Positions 36,880-45,073 are shown, numbered from the stretch's first letter. The stretch is 64,000 nucleotides of DNA from Neglectibacter sp. X58 (GCF_009936035.1 NZ_QWEO01000003.1:62001-126000); one strand, 5' to 3'. The notes: generated from the sequence alone by a model not told the origin. Program-made: numbers and translations.

Positions 36880-38280
36880 ATGACTAACCCCTATCCATCT
36901 CCTGCACCTCAGGGGTACTATCCCCCGCAGAGCGCTGTGCCCGGGGCTACGCCCCAGGGGTACTATCCTCCGCAGGGCGCTGTGCCCGGGGCTGCGCCCC
37001 AGGGGTACTATCCCCAACAGGGCGCTGTGCCCGGGGCTGCGCCTCAGGGGTACTATCCCCCACAGGGCGCTGTGCCCGGGGCCGCGTCTCAGGGATACTA
37101 TCCCCAGCAGGGCGCTGTGCCCGGGGCCGCGCCCCAGGGATACTATCCCCAGCAGGGCACTGCGCCCGGGGCTGCGCCCCAGGGGTACTATCCCCTACAG
37201 AGCGCTGTGCCCGGGGCTGCGCCCCAGGGGTATTCCGTCCCCCCTGCACAGGGCTGGATCCAGCCCTGCTATTACCCGCAGCCTGCCCAACCTGCCCCCC
37301 CTGTCTTTACGGGGCCTGGGCCGGTAAAGGATCCGCTGGGGAAAGCCGCCAGCAGGGATATGAACCGCATGTCCCTGCTGGCCCTGGCCCAGATGGCCCT
37401 TTCAGCTGGATGGGGGTATATCTTAGGCATCCTGTGCGTTGTTCTGGGGATAAACCTTTTCGCCTCTGACAGCTATGGCATGTCTATGATTACCGGCCTT
37501 ATTGTGGTGCTTTCCACCGGCCTTGTCCCCTTCCTGTTCTTCGTGGCAGGACGCAAAAACACGGCAGATTACCTGAAATTCCAAAAGACCGGCTTTTTCC
37601 CCAGCCTTCTATGCGTGCTGGCAGGTTCAGCCCTGATGATTCTGGGCAATATCCTTGCAAATATCCTTTACACAGTGCTGGAAGGTGCAGACTACCAGCC
37701 AACGGTGCTGGAAACCAGCGAGGATATAGGCACTTGGCTGGGATTCCTCATAGACTTTGCCACCATCGCTGTTTTAGGCCCTATGCTGGAGGAGGTCATG
37801 GACAGGGGGATTTTCATCGGCACCCTGCGCAAATATGGCATTGGGTTTTCCGTTGCCGCCTCTGCCCTGCTTTTCGGGCTGGCCCATCTGGAACTTGGCA
37901 CAGTGGTATTTGCTATAAACGCCGGGCTGGTGCTGGGCTTTCTCTATGCCCGCACGAACAACCTGTGGCTGACTATCTGGATACACATGATAAATAACGG
38001 GGCTGTCATCCTCACCCGTTACAGCGGGCTTATTTGCCCTCAAAATCCGGATCTGTTCTCTGCCGTACTGGAGCTTTCCCTGCTGGGGCTGGGGGGACTC
38101 AGCCTGCTTCTGCTGCTGATTTTCTACCGCAGAATCTTCATCACCCGCCGTTCCCCCCAGTATGACGGTCCACAACAGCCCCTAAGCTTTGGGCGCGCCG
38201 CAGCGGCTATTGCAAAAGCCCCCCTGTTCTGGGCGCTTGCGGCTATTGTGGCAGTGTACTTTATCGTACTTCTGGTGTAA
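36880..38280 (+). CDS. CPBP/CAAX-type intramembrane protease with repetitive N-terminus
   Basis: A 466-residue membrane protein. Residues 11-115 are seven 15-residue repeats of the form QGYYPPQGAVPGAAP. A spacer leads to about eight membrane helices from 165 on. The protease motifs are present as EEVMDRG (for EExxxR), FGLAHLE and a late WIHMINN, the residues thought to bind the catalytic metal. Family members cleave prenyl-type or bacteriocin-related substrates. The Tyr/Pro/Gln tail is exposed and may bind proteins. The start follows GGGAGG, 18 bp after htpG, so it is probably co-transcribed. Confidence 0.85.
   Translation: MTNPYPSPAPQGYYPPQSAVPGATPQGYYPPQGAVPGAAPQGYYPQQGAVPGAAPQGYYPPQGAVPGAASQGYYPQQGAVPGAAPQGYYPQQGTAPGAAPQGYYPLQSAVPGAAPQGYSVPPAQGWIQPCYYPQPAQPAPPVFTGPGPVKDPLGKAASRDMNRMSLLALAQMALSAGWGYILGILCVVLGINLFASDSYGMSMITGLIVVLSTGLVPFLFFVAGRKNTADYLKFQKTGFFPSLLCVLAGSALMILGNILANILYTVLEGADYQPTVLETSEDIGTWLGFLIDFATIAVLGPMLEEVMDRGIFIGTLRKYGIGFSVAASALLFGLAHLELGTVVFAINAGLVLGFLYARTNNLWLTIWIHMINNGAVILTRYSGLICPQNPDLFSAVLELSLLGLGGLSLLLLLIFYRRIFITRRSPQYDGPQQPLSFGRAAAAIAKAPLFWALAAIVAVYFIVLLV
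36910..37224 (+). repeat. Seven 45-bp tandem coding repeats
   Basis: Each unit encodes QGYYPxQ(G/S)AVPGAA(P/S). Units are nearly identical in DNA, differing by a few silent or single-residue changes, which suggests recent expansion and possible length variation between strains. It is in frame throughout. Confidence 0.95.
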
Positions 38281-38284
38281 ATCC

Positions 38285-38767
38285 ATGGAACTGGCCTTTA
38301 TCCCCAAAAGAGAATATATGCTGGAGGCCCTTGCCCTTGCCATGGAGGCAGGCTTGGCAGGGGAAGTGCCTGTGGGGGCGGTAGTGGTAAAGGAAGGCCA
38401 GGTGATAGGCCGGGGCCGGAACCGCCGGGAATCCGCCCAAACGGCCCTGGCTCATGCGGAGCTGGAGGCCATACACCAGGCTTGCTCCGCTTTGAAAAGC
38501 TGGAGGCTCCAGGGGTGCCAGCTTTATGTAACCCTGGAGCCTTGCCCTATGTGTACAGGGGCCATTATCAACGCCCATATAGACACAGTGGTATATGGCC
38601 CGGACGATCCCAGAGCTGGATGCACTGGCACAGCCTGTGATCTCTTTTCCCTGCCCATCAGCCACCGCCCGGAGCTTTACCGGGGTTTTCTGGAAGAAGA
38701 ATGCCGCGCCCTGCTGCAGGATTTTTTCCAGGAGCTGCGGAAGAAGGGCGGCAGGCATATATCGTAA
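38285..38767 (+). CDS. tadA: tRNA-specific adenosine deaminase TadA
   Basis: A 160-residue zinc enzyme that converts wobble adenosine 34 to inosine in tRNA-Arg(ACG). Catalytic HAE (AHAELEAI) and zinc cysteines PCPMC are both present in the usual order (EVPVGAVVV, then TLEPCPMCTGAIINA). The ATG lies 4 bp after the protease stop. The last codons and the TAA stop fall inside the terminal repeat of a MITE-like element, so the natural end may have been altered. Confidence 0.95.
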   Translation: MELAFIPKREYMLEALALAMEAGLAGEVPVGAVVVKEGQVIGRGRNRRESAQTALAHAELEAIHQACSALKSWRLQGCQLYVTLEPCPMCTGAIINAHIDTVVYGPDDPRAGCTGTACDLFSLPISHRPELYRGFLEEECRALLQDFFQELRKKGGRHIS

Positions 38768-38866
38768 ACGCACTTGAAAATCGGTACATCCCCGTTTTCA
38801 GGTTGAGCGGCTGAGCCGCCTGGTTCAAAAGAAGGTTTCTACCTCTTTTGAATTGCGTTAACTATA
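38760..38866. mobile_element. 107-bp MITE-like element, family A, copy 2
   Basis: It is the reverse complement of the element at 179-285, with the same length, hairpins and TATAGTTAACGCA end. Its left end covers the stop codon of tadA. The two copies enclose 38.5 kb of core chromosome in inverted orientation. The accessory island starts right after it. Confidence 0.82.
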
Positions 38867-38979
38867 AAAGCAGGCGCGTCCCTTTTTAATGAGGTTCCGT
38901 AACGATGGTTTCAAAAAATGTAGTAAAGACAGTCGATACGATGTATTGCAGAAAATCTGAACAAACGGAGGAATCTGCA

Positions 38980-39351
38980 ATGAAGTCATTATTTGAAGAA
39001 CTGGGCGGCACCTATCATCAGGAAGGCAATTATTTCCTGCCCGATTTGTCTCTACCTGAAACCGCTCCCGTTGGTATCTGGGGGCAACGGCGGAGACACT
39101 ACCTGACAACACAACACAGGCCACTCTACAATGCCCTGCTTCTCGGCGGCAAGCTGAATGACCATTTGATTGCGGTTGATACCCAGGCAGAAGCTATGTT
39201 TTTTCAGCTGGTTAAACAACTGGCAGAACAGGAGGGTATCACAGAACAGTTTAAAGCCGAAAATCAGATGGAGTGGGTTGGTAGGATGAATAATATCCGA
39301 AATCAGGTAGAGGGAATTATTTACAATGGGTTTATTTACACCTCACCGTAA
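38980..39351 (+). CDS. tnpV: TnpV-like transposon protein
   Basis: A 123-residue protein like TnpV of Tn4451-type mobilisable elements, whose exact role is unclear (Xis-like by some accounts). Typical features are the start MKSLFEELGGTYHQEGNYFLPDL, the segment IGVWGQRRRHYLTTQHRPLYNALLLGGKLNDHL in a slightly varied form, and the end NQVEGIIYNGFIY. The start follows CGGAGGAA. It marks the left part of the accessory island. Its own terminator follows. Confidence 0.85.
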   Translation: MKSLFEELGGTYHQEGNYFLPDLSLPETAPVGIWGQRRRHYLTTQHRPLYNALLLGGKLNDHLIAVDTQAEAMFFQLVKQLAEQEGITEQFKAENQMEWVGRMNNIRNQVEGIIYNGFIYTSP

Positions 39352-39393
39352 AAAGCCTGGGAGCATGATTTTAACCATGCTCCCAGACTTCTT
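39351..39393 (+). terminator. Terminator of tnpV
   Basis: CTGGGAGCATG and CATGCTCCCAG form a perfect 11-bp stem, followed by ACTTCTT. Confidence 0.85.
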
Positions 39394-39476
39394 ATATAGG
39401 AAAGGTAGGCTGCTGCTGTCACTTTTCTTCAAATAACTCAGAATATTTATTGTAAAATGAAGTTGAAAACCAATTT

Positions 39477-40043
39477 CTATTCAATTCCTTCAAGCTGAGC
39501 GGGAGTTTCTGCCTGATTTTGAACATTCAAAGATACGTTGATTAGCCCTTGGATTACTTTAATAGCCCTATTTGATGCCAAGATATTAGTTACAGTACTT
39601 TCCAATTCGTTTTTTGTTTGTATTTCAAAAATATAATTCGCATCTTCCTGCTTAAATATCTCATCTGCAAGTCCTTGTTCCAGAACAATTTTCACCGGAT
39701 AACCACCTAACCCATATTCAAAAAACATTACCCTGAATTTATAGTTAGGAAGTTTAGATGATGCAAGGTAGAACTCAAATTTGAACAACTCATAGCCAAT
39801 TTCCCCAAGGTCATTCTGAATGTTGTACTTTTGCGATGTTCCAAGGGCTGCAACTATAGATGCCATTCCACTTAAAGTATTATATGACTCTATTGGCCCA
39901 TCGTACTCATTTACAACTCCTTTTACAAGCCCATTTGTAACATCCTCAAGTTGAGTTCCAATCTCGGCAATAGCTTTGTCAGGACATATTAATTCGGTCG
40001 CATCAAATCTAAGTTTATCGCCTATATCCAATTTCTCACTCAT
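39477..40043 (-). CDS. Hypothetical protein paired with an EEP-fold gene
   Basis: A 188-residue soluble acidic protein, family not recognised. It opens MSEKLDIGDKLRFDATELICPDKAIAEIG and includes a Phe/Tyr-rich central sheet-like part (YKFRVMFFEYGLGGYPVKIVLEQ). It starts 2 bp after the stop codon of the upstream gene, and its binding site AGGAGGG lies within the last codons of that gene, so translation is coupled. AT-rich codon use differs from the core genes, which points to transfer. It may be a partner or inhibitor of the nuclease-like neighbour (inference). Confidence 0.7.
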   Translation of the reverse strand: MSEKLDIGDKLRFDATELICPDKAIAEIGTQLEDVTNGLVKGVVNEYDGPIESYNTLSGMASIVAALGTSQKYNIQNDLGEIGYELFKFEFYLASSKLPNYKFRVMFFEYGLGGYPVKIVLEQGLADEIFKQEDANYIFEIQTKNELESTVTNILASNRAIKVIQGLINVSLNVQNQAETPAQLEGIE

Positions 40044-40045
40044 GA

Positions 40046-40825
40046 TTAGCCCTCCTGTATTTCAAAGACTATTGGTAGATGATCGCTATATTCTTTGTTT
40101 GGTTGCCCTTTTTCATTTAATAATGTTCTTTCACCAACTTTTACTATAATTTCCAGGCTATCTTTTATAAATTCACTTTTCAAACAGGAACGAATCATTA
40201 CTTGATCAAAGATATGCCAATATGAGCATTTGGGGTCGCTTCCAGCATAGTAATAAGTTCCAGGTGGTGAATTGAAATCGCCAAACAAGCTCCACATGGG
40301 ATTATAAAACATTTCAAACTGCTTGCCTTCTATTGTTCTATAATTCTTTAGAGTATCATTCAAACAAGGTAACCCATGAAAGTTTGTTGCGGATAAGCAG
40401 CCATCTTCATAAGGATCTTCATTAAAATCTCCGAGTATAATACTGCGCTTTGTTCCCAGCTTTTCTTCAACATCTTGAATATCTTTTAAAATTGTCCGAA
40501 TAACTATATTCCTTCTTTCCTGATGTCCACTACTCATTTGGCTCGGAAGGTGTATGGCACATAAAATATACTTATTCTCAATAATTTGAATGGAATACCG
40601 AATTCCTTGTATCCCAGGTTCAACGCCTTTTTTTCTGCCTATTATTTTAATTCGGTCACAACCAAGAGTAACATAAGGCTGCATATTTAGGGCACCAATT
40701 AAATTCTGAATATCATCTTGATACTCAGCTAAAACAATAATATCAACATCTTTTTCTCTTGCAATTTCACATATTACCTGATTTATCGACGTGTTTTTGT
40801 ATGTATTCCAAAACATTATTTTCAT
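40046..40825 (-). CDS. Endonuclease/exonuclease/phosphatase-family protein
   Basis: A 259-residue EEP-fold protein. Catalytic motifs are MFWNTYKN at the start, VLAEYQ with the metal-binding Glu, GDFNEDP near 140 and SDHLPIVF at the end. The full set of residues suggests an active Mg2+-dependent nuclease or phosphodiesterase. ATG at 40825 matches the family start; a GTG four codons earlier has AAGGGAAG closer by and is an alternative. AT-rich. Forms a two-gene unit with the downstream unknown gene. Confidence 0.82.
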   Translation of the reverse strand: MKIMFWNTYKNTSINQVICEIAREKDVDIIVLAEYQDDIQNLIGALNMQPYVTLGCDRIKIIGRKKGVEPGIQGIRYSIQIIENKYILCAIHLPSQMSSGHQERRNIVIRTILKDIQDVEEKLGTKRSIILGDFNEDPYEDGCLSATNFHGLPCLNDTLKNYRTIEGKQFEMFYNPMWSLFGDFNSPPGTYYYAGSDPKCSYWHIFDQVMIRSCLKSEFIKDSLEIIVKVGERTLLNEKGQPNKEYSDHLPIVFEIQEG

Positions 40826-40882
40826 TATGAAGTACACGCTTCCCTTTTGAACGTTATCTCTAAAATCATCGTGCTTAGTTTC

Positions 40883-42520
40883 TTATTCTACTAACGCCTG
40901 GTACATCCTCATCAACTCCGCCACACAGCTTGTCTCTGTGGTAGTCGCCACGTCAAACCCATACGCCTGCATGACGGCCCGGTCATTTTGCTGGTGGGCC
41001 TTCCGCAGCTCCGGGGGCATGGCGACCTCATCGTAGAGGTCGGCAAGGGAGCAGTCCGGGTAGAGGGCGCGGGCGTCCAGGATGGCCTGGGCGGTCTGCT
41101 CGATTTTGTCCTGCTGTGCGTCGGTGGGGGTGGGCCAGGGGAAGTTGTTGTAGACAACATCCTTGGAGTAGCGGTAATCGCTTTTCAGCCGTCCGCATAC
41201 TGCCCGCATCCAGGCCATGTGGACATTGGAAGTCAGCACACCAAAATGGTAAAGCTGTGCGTCTGGAATCGTTATCACAAGATTTGTTGCTATTGTATTT
41301 TTGTCAAGAAACCCAATCGGCACATACCGCCTTCGTTCAGAAGAAACGGCAGGAACAACCACAAATGTATCTGGATTGTTGATTTCTCGGAACTGTGTAG
41401 GGCGCTCTGCCAGCTTTCGGCGTCCAGCATCGGGCGCATTTTCACGGTCTGCTTTACACGCTTCCACCCGTTGAAGCACCAGCGGCATTTTTCGTAATTC
41501 TGCTGGGCTAATTCCGACAAGCCATAGGCACCAGCGTTTCTTGTTATTGATAAACTCTGCGGCACCAACCAGTCTTTTGATATATGGCAGCGCATTAGGC
41601 TCTTTTGCAATAAATTCATCATACTCGTCAGCTTCAATAATCAAATGTCCCCCATCGGCAGGTCGATTTCCTGTTGTCATCAGTGGAACATCACAAATTG
41701 GTTTGTTTCGGCTATCAACAAACGCATTGGGGGCATCAAGCAAATAAGGATTGATATTCTCGGCTTCCTGGTACCGCTCCATTGTATAAATGCGTTTAGG
41801 GGCTTGATTAGGGGCAGAACTGAATCCCACGATCACACAATGGACATGGGCTTTGATACTGGCCTCGCTGTCCCAGCGGAATGTCCGATGGGCAAAATCA
41901 ATATGAATCCCAAATCGGTCATAGAGCGGCTTCCAAACGCCCGCCACCTGTTCCCCCTGAGTGATGGAGTTCGTGGACACAAACGCCGTCCGAATATCTG
42001 TCCCCTGCATCAACTGAGCGGCTTTGAAATACCAGCCGGAAACATAGTCGATCTTTCCCGCTGTCTTATAGGACTTGCCCTTTTCATCCACATAAACGGA
42101 AAGAATATCTTCCTTTTGCCCCTTGTTTTGCAAGGAATAGCCCACAAACGGCGGATTTCCCATGATATAGTTCAACTTGTCCTTGGGCACCACACTCTCC
42201 CAATCCAGCCGCAGGGCGTTGCCCTCGGTGATATTGGCGTAGGATTTCAGCGGCAGGAAGTCCAGGGACATATGCACCACGTCCTCGGTCTCCTTCATCA
42301 TCTGGCTCTCCGCGATCCACAGGGCGGTCTTTGCCACGGTCACGGCGAAGTCGTTGATCTCAATGCCGTAGAACTGACCGATGGACACCTGGATGATGCC
42401 CTCCATATCCATGCTGATTTGGTCGGTGGAGCACCGCAAGACCTCGTTTTCCAGCTTCCGCAGGGACAGGTAGGTCTCCGTCAGGAAATTGCCGGAGCCG
42501 CAGGCCGGATCGGTTACCAT
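40883..42520 (-). pseudogene. DNA methyltransferase, N-terminally truncated
   Basis: A 545-residue remainder of a large N6-adenine-type DNA methyltransferase of the MmeI/YeeA-like kind. It begins at motif I (DPACGSGNFL) and has the catalytic NPPFVGYS, a target-recognition region and the C-terminal helical part. Intact relatives have about 300-400 more residues in front, which carry the helical or nuclease part; those are missing. In front of the break lies unrelated DNA with inverted repeats, so a deletion or insertion has removed the 5' end. Activity is unlikely, though the SAM and catalytic motifs survive. Confidence 0.8.
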
Positions 42521-42563
42521 CCCATAAATGATACAATGTAACGAAGCTAGCCGTGAACCCTCT

Positions 42564-42629
42564 TAACGATGCACCTATGCAGGGTGCAAAATGCACCACC
42601 CTCATAACGATTTGGGTGCAATCGTTATG
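42564..42629. repeat. Cluster of short inverted repeats next to the truncated methyltransferase
   Basis: CATAACGAT, nine bases, ATCGTTATG is a perfect 9-9-9 inverted repeat. GGTGCA, three bases, TGCACC lies just beside it, and TTAACGATGCACC repeats parts of both. It could be an operator or a recombination scar. The rest of the gap 42521-42829 holds only the miniature open frame listed next. Confidence 0.6.
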
Positions 42630-42740
42630 GGGGTATTGAAAAAATGTGTTGAACTCTCATCAAGGGCGTGAATGACTCGGCGAACTATTTAACCTTCCGA
42701 GTCTCTTTTGAACCCGATGCAGCCTTTGATAGCACAATCT

Positions 42741-42797
42741 TTAAGAACGCCATAATGGAGCAACATCGACTAAATCAGATATTTCTAGTTGAGGCAT
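42741..42797 (-). CDS. Possible 18-residue peptide or gene fragment
   Basis: MPQLEISDLVDVAPLWRS after a strong AAGGAG with 5-7 nt spacing, starting 33 bp downstream of the WYL gene. It may be the first codons of a gene lost by deletion, or a leader peptide. An AAATCAGATAT/ATATCTGATTT inverted repeat spans its start. Confidence 0.3.
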   Translation of the reverse strand: MPQLEISDLVDVAPLWRS

Positions 42798-42829
42798 ATT
42801 TTTACTCCTTACCAGAGATATCTGATTTA

Positions 42830-43897
42830 TTATTCGTTGTCATACTTCTTTAACGCTTCTCTGTATAAAGATATGAACCTTTCCCGCAGGCGCTTTGGCT
42901 GCACTATTTCCACATCGCGCCCAAACTTAAAAAAATAAAACTCCGCTTGAGCCTCTGTGCAAGAAAACACTAAATCAGTATCGACCTTAATTTCTTCTTT
43001 GGGGGTTTCAAGCTTAGGTCTCAAATGTATTTGACGGCGGTATTTTTGGACTCCTTCCTCTGTCAGTTTAACTGTAATCTTTTCTTCCACACAAGAGAGA
43101 AATTGCACACCACGCAAGGAGATATCATCACGTAACTGCTTCCACTTCTCTTTTTTGAGAAAGGCACTCTTACCCGTCTCTCCAGCAATCGACTTTAGTG
43201 CAGATATTCTAAAAGAACAAGGTCGTTCAGTATCGTCAAGACAATTATTTCGTTTTGAATAGCCAACCAGATAATTTGCTGTAGCAAGAGGATCGCAAAG
43301 AATTTTATATGGATAGATACTGTATTTTCTATCATACCCTGTTGTTATCTTTAGTTGATATTCGCCTTTAATTGCTTGCTCAATTTCTTGTACATAGGGC
43401 GTAAAATATATAAGTTCTCGCTGCACATAGTGTAATCTTGCATATTCCTCAAACACGGCCTTGATATAGCGGCTTCGGTGGTTCTTATAATATTTATCCT
43501 CACCACACTCTGATTGAGGATCAGATAAGTACATGAAATTGTCTTTATTTAGATTAAAATAGAAGCCCTCACCTTTTTCGTCAACATTTGCTGCTTCTTT
43601 AAGGTGATTCCCTTTTTTATCTGACAGACGGGTGATAACTCGTCTTTTAATTTCTTTATCTTTGATAATATCAGAAAGCAACTCATTAAGATCATTTTCA
43701 TATGTGTTTAGAGAAAGTGAAATTGACGCATCCGCTTTAGGGTAATAGTATCTGAAAATTCGATTTAGAAAACCGTCCCGGGTTTCTGCTCCAAAGGCAA
43801 GCATATCACCTTGAATAACCTCATTCGCAAGTATACTGAGATTTAACCGCTGTTTTGGGATTGCTGCACGAATACCGTTTCTATCGTAAAATGCCAT
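42830..43897 (-). CDS. WYL-domain regulator
   Basis: A 355-residue protein with a WYL domain at about residues 170-260 (IKGEYQLKITTGYDRKYSIYPYKILCDPLATANYLVGYSK) and a C-terminal WCX-like part (PKRLRERFISLYREAL). The N-terminal ~100 residues are not a clear winged helix. WYL proteins are ligand-responsive regulators common in defence islands and beside CRISPR or BREX loci. The start follows GAGGTGATAG. It is divergent from the small-protein cluster that begins 210 bp away, so it may control it. Confidence 0.85.
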   Translation of the reverse strand: MAFYDRNGIRAAIPKQRLNLSILANEVIQGDMLAFGAETRDGFLNRIFRYYYPKADASISLSLNTYENDLNELLSDIIKDKEIKRRVITRLSDKKGNHLKEAANVDEKGEGFYFNLNKDNFMYLSDPQSECGEDKYYKNHRSRYIKAVFEEYARLHYVQRELIYFTPYVQEIEQAIKGEYQLKITTGYDRKYSIYPYKILCDPLATANYLVGYSKRNNCLDDTERPCSFRISALKSIAGETGKSAFLKKEKWKQLRDDISLRGVQFLSCVEEKITVKLTEEGVQKYRRQIHLRPKLETPKEEIKVDTDLVFSCTEAQAEFYFFKFGRDVEIVQPKRLRERFISLYREALKKYDNE

Positions 43898-44020
43898 TCT
43901 ATCACCTCGGGGCTATTATACCATGAATTTTCTGGATATTCCATAGGCTGGAATAAAAAAATCCCAAAAAGGTTCAAAAAGTGCCCATAATTGGAATAAA
44001 TGACTTGTACGTCCATCACG

Positions 44021-44048
44021 TTACAACCTGAGCTAAAAATGGTACAAT
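44021..44048 (+). promoter_or_regulatory. Promoter of the small-protein cluster
   Basis: TTACAA, 16 bp, TACAAT, about 60 bp before the first small gene. It faces away from the WYL gene. Confidence 0.65.
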
Positions 44049-44070
44049 AGGCACTGTTGAAGGCAGTAAA

Positions 44071-44108
44071 CCACTTGGGCGGGCCATAAGGCCAGAAAGG
44101 AGTACGTT
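44071..44108 (+). promoter_or_regulatory. Leader with GGCC hairpin, copy 1
   Basis: CCACTTGGGCG then GGCC-ATAA-GGCC then AGAAAGGAGTACGTT before the start codon. Nearly the same leader recurs at 44398-44435, and a shortened version (GGCC-ATAG-GGCC plus GGAAAGGA) at 44674-44701. Confidence 0.6.
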
Positions 44109-44300
44109 ATGGGAGACTTCATCATGACCATCGCTGAGTGCGCAGGTTTAGGTGGCACCCTGGGAGGAGCCATCGGAACTCTATCAGGAGGCGGCGTTGT
44201 TTCCGGAGGTATCGGGGCCGCGATAGGTACCCTGGTAGGGGCTGGAGTAGGCGTAGCAACCAGCGTGGCCGAGAGCATCGAGGAGTGGGTGGAGAGTTAG
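44109..44300 (+). CDS. Glycine-zipper small membrane protein A
   Basis: A 63-residue hydrophobic protein. It starts MGDFIMTIAECAGLGG, then two glycine-zipper helices (GTLGGAIGTLSGGG and GGIGAAIGTLVGAGVG) and an acidic end (AESIEEWVES). Such GxxxG runs pack helices in membranes and occur in pore-forming peptides, holins and two-peptide bacteriocins. A Gly-Gly at 15-16 could be a processing site, but no processing exporter is near. It shares 25 of its first 28 residues with the next gene. The family is not recognised by name. Confidence 0.7.
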   Translation: MGDFIMTIAECAGLGGTLGGAIGTLSGGGVVSGGIGAAIGTLVGAGVGVATSVAESIEEWVES

Positions 44301-44397
44301 CCGCTCCCACATGGGCCATCGTTTGCGTAGTTTTTGCAAACACATCCGGCACACACTGTGGTACTACAGATGCCACAGAGAGGGAAGAACACCTAAA

Positions 44398-44435
44398 CCA
44401 CTTGGACAGGCTATAAGGCCGGGAAGGAGTACGTT
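44398..44435 (+). promoter_or_regulatory. Leader with GGCC hairpin, copy 2
   Basis: CCACTTGGACA then GGCT-ATAA-GGCC then GGGAAGGAGTACGTT. Differs from copy 1 at about six of 38 positions. The intergenic 44301-44397 also holds GTTTGC/GCAAAC, a small hairpin. Confidence 0.6.
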
Positions 44436-44627
44436 ATGGGAGACTTTATCATGACCATCGCTGAGTGCGCAGGATTGGGCGGTGCCCTGGGAGGCGCCAT
44501 CGGAACAGTTGCAGGAGCCAACCCGATTTCAATCGGGGTTGACGCTGCCGTGGGCACTCTGTTGGGTGCTGGGCTCGGTGTAATTGTCAGTGTGGCGGAG
44601 GGAATCGAGGACATGGTTGACGGTTGA
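44436..44627 (+). CDS. Glycine-zipper small membrane protein B
   Basis: A 63-residue paralogue of protein A with identical start MGDFIMTIAECAGLGG. The middle differs (VAGANPISIGVDAAVG against LSGGGVVSGGIGAAIG), and the second zipper LLGAGLGVIVSVAEG and acidic end EDMVDG are kept. The gene plus its leader is a tandem duplicate of the first. Divergence in the turn but not in the ends suggests selection on the turn region. Confidence 0.7.
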   Translation: MGDFIMTIAECAGLGGALGGAIGTVAGANPISIGVDAAVGTLLGAGLGVIVSVAEGIEDMVDG

Positions 44628-44701
44628 GGCAGCCTGTAAGCACATTTGGTATAAGAGGGCAACCCATGAATCAGGCCATAGGGCCGGAAAGGAAGGTTCA
44701 T

Positions 44702-45073
44702 ATGAGTTACATGACATCCGCACAGCAGGCCAAATGCCACGCCATCATCCACACAGCCAGCGCTGCGGCCGGTGCAGTAGGAGGCGGCCTGGCCCAGATC
44801 CCGGCCAGCGACAGTATCGTCATTACGCCTATTCAGCTTGCCATGGTCTTAAGTCTTGGCAAGGTGTTCGACCTGGAGCTGAGCGATAGCGCGGGAATGG
44901 CGTCACTGGCTTCAGCATCTGGCGCGGCAGTTGGCAGGGGCATTTCACAAGTCCTTGTTGGATGGATCCCGGGAATCGGGAATATCATCAACGCGGGAAC
45001 TGCCGCTTCTCTGACTGAGGCAATAGGATGGCTGCTGGCAAATGACTTTGCCAAGGCTTGCTGTTCCCGATGA
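44702..45073 (+). CDS. DUF697-like small membrane protein
   Basis: A 123-residue protein matching the C-terminal membrane domain DUF697 known from YcjF and some bacterial GTPases. IPASDSIVITPIQLAMVLSLGKVFDLEL and VGWIPGIGNIINAGTAASLTEAIGWLL are the family's characteristic parts. Here it is free-standing, without a GTPase domain. A zipper-like AAAGAVGGGLAQ lies near the N-terminus and a Cys pair at the end. The start follows GGAAAGGAAGG. Its role in the cluster is unknown; a GTPase-linked membrane effector part is one idea. Confidence 0.68.
   Translation: MSYMTSAQQAKCHAIIHTASAAAGAVGGGLAQIPASDSIVITPIQLAMVLSLGKVFDLELSDSAGMASLASASGAAVGRGISQVLVGWIPGIGNIINAGTAASLTEAIGWLLANDFAKACCSR

Noticed and set aside
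36910-37224. Regularly spaced repeats that might be a CRISPR array
   Set aside because: Units are contiguous 45-bp coding repeats in frame, with no spacers. No CRISPR array was found in the window.
42668-42853. A 61-codon plus-strand frame between methyltransferase remnant and WYL gene
   Set aside because: No ribosome binding site; it overlaps the end of the WYL gene antisense and reads as random sequence.
44109-44627. Double-glycine leader bacteriocins (proteins A and B)
   Set aside because: A Gly-Gly follows residue 14, but there is no C39-peptidase exporter or immunity gene nearby, the leader lacks the usual hydrophobic pattern, and protein C has no such part. Kept only as a possibility.
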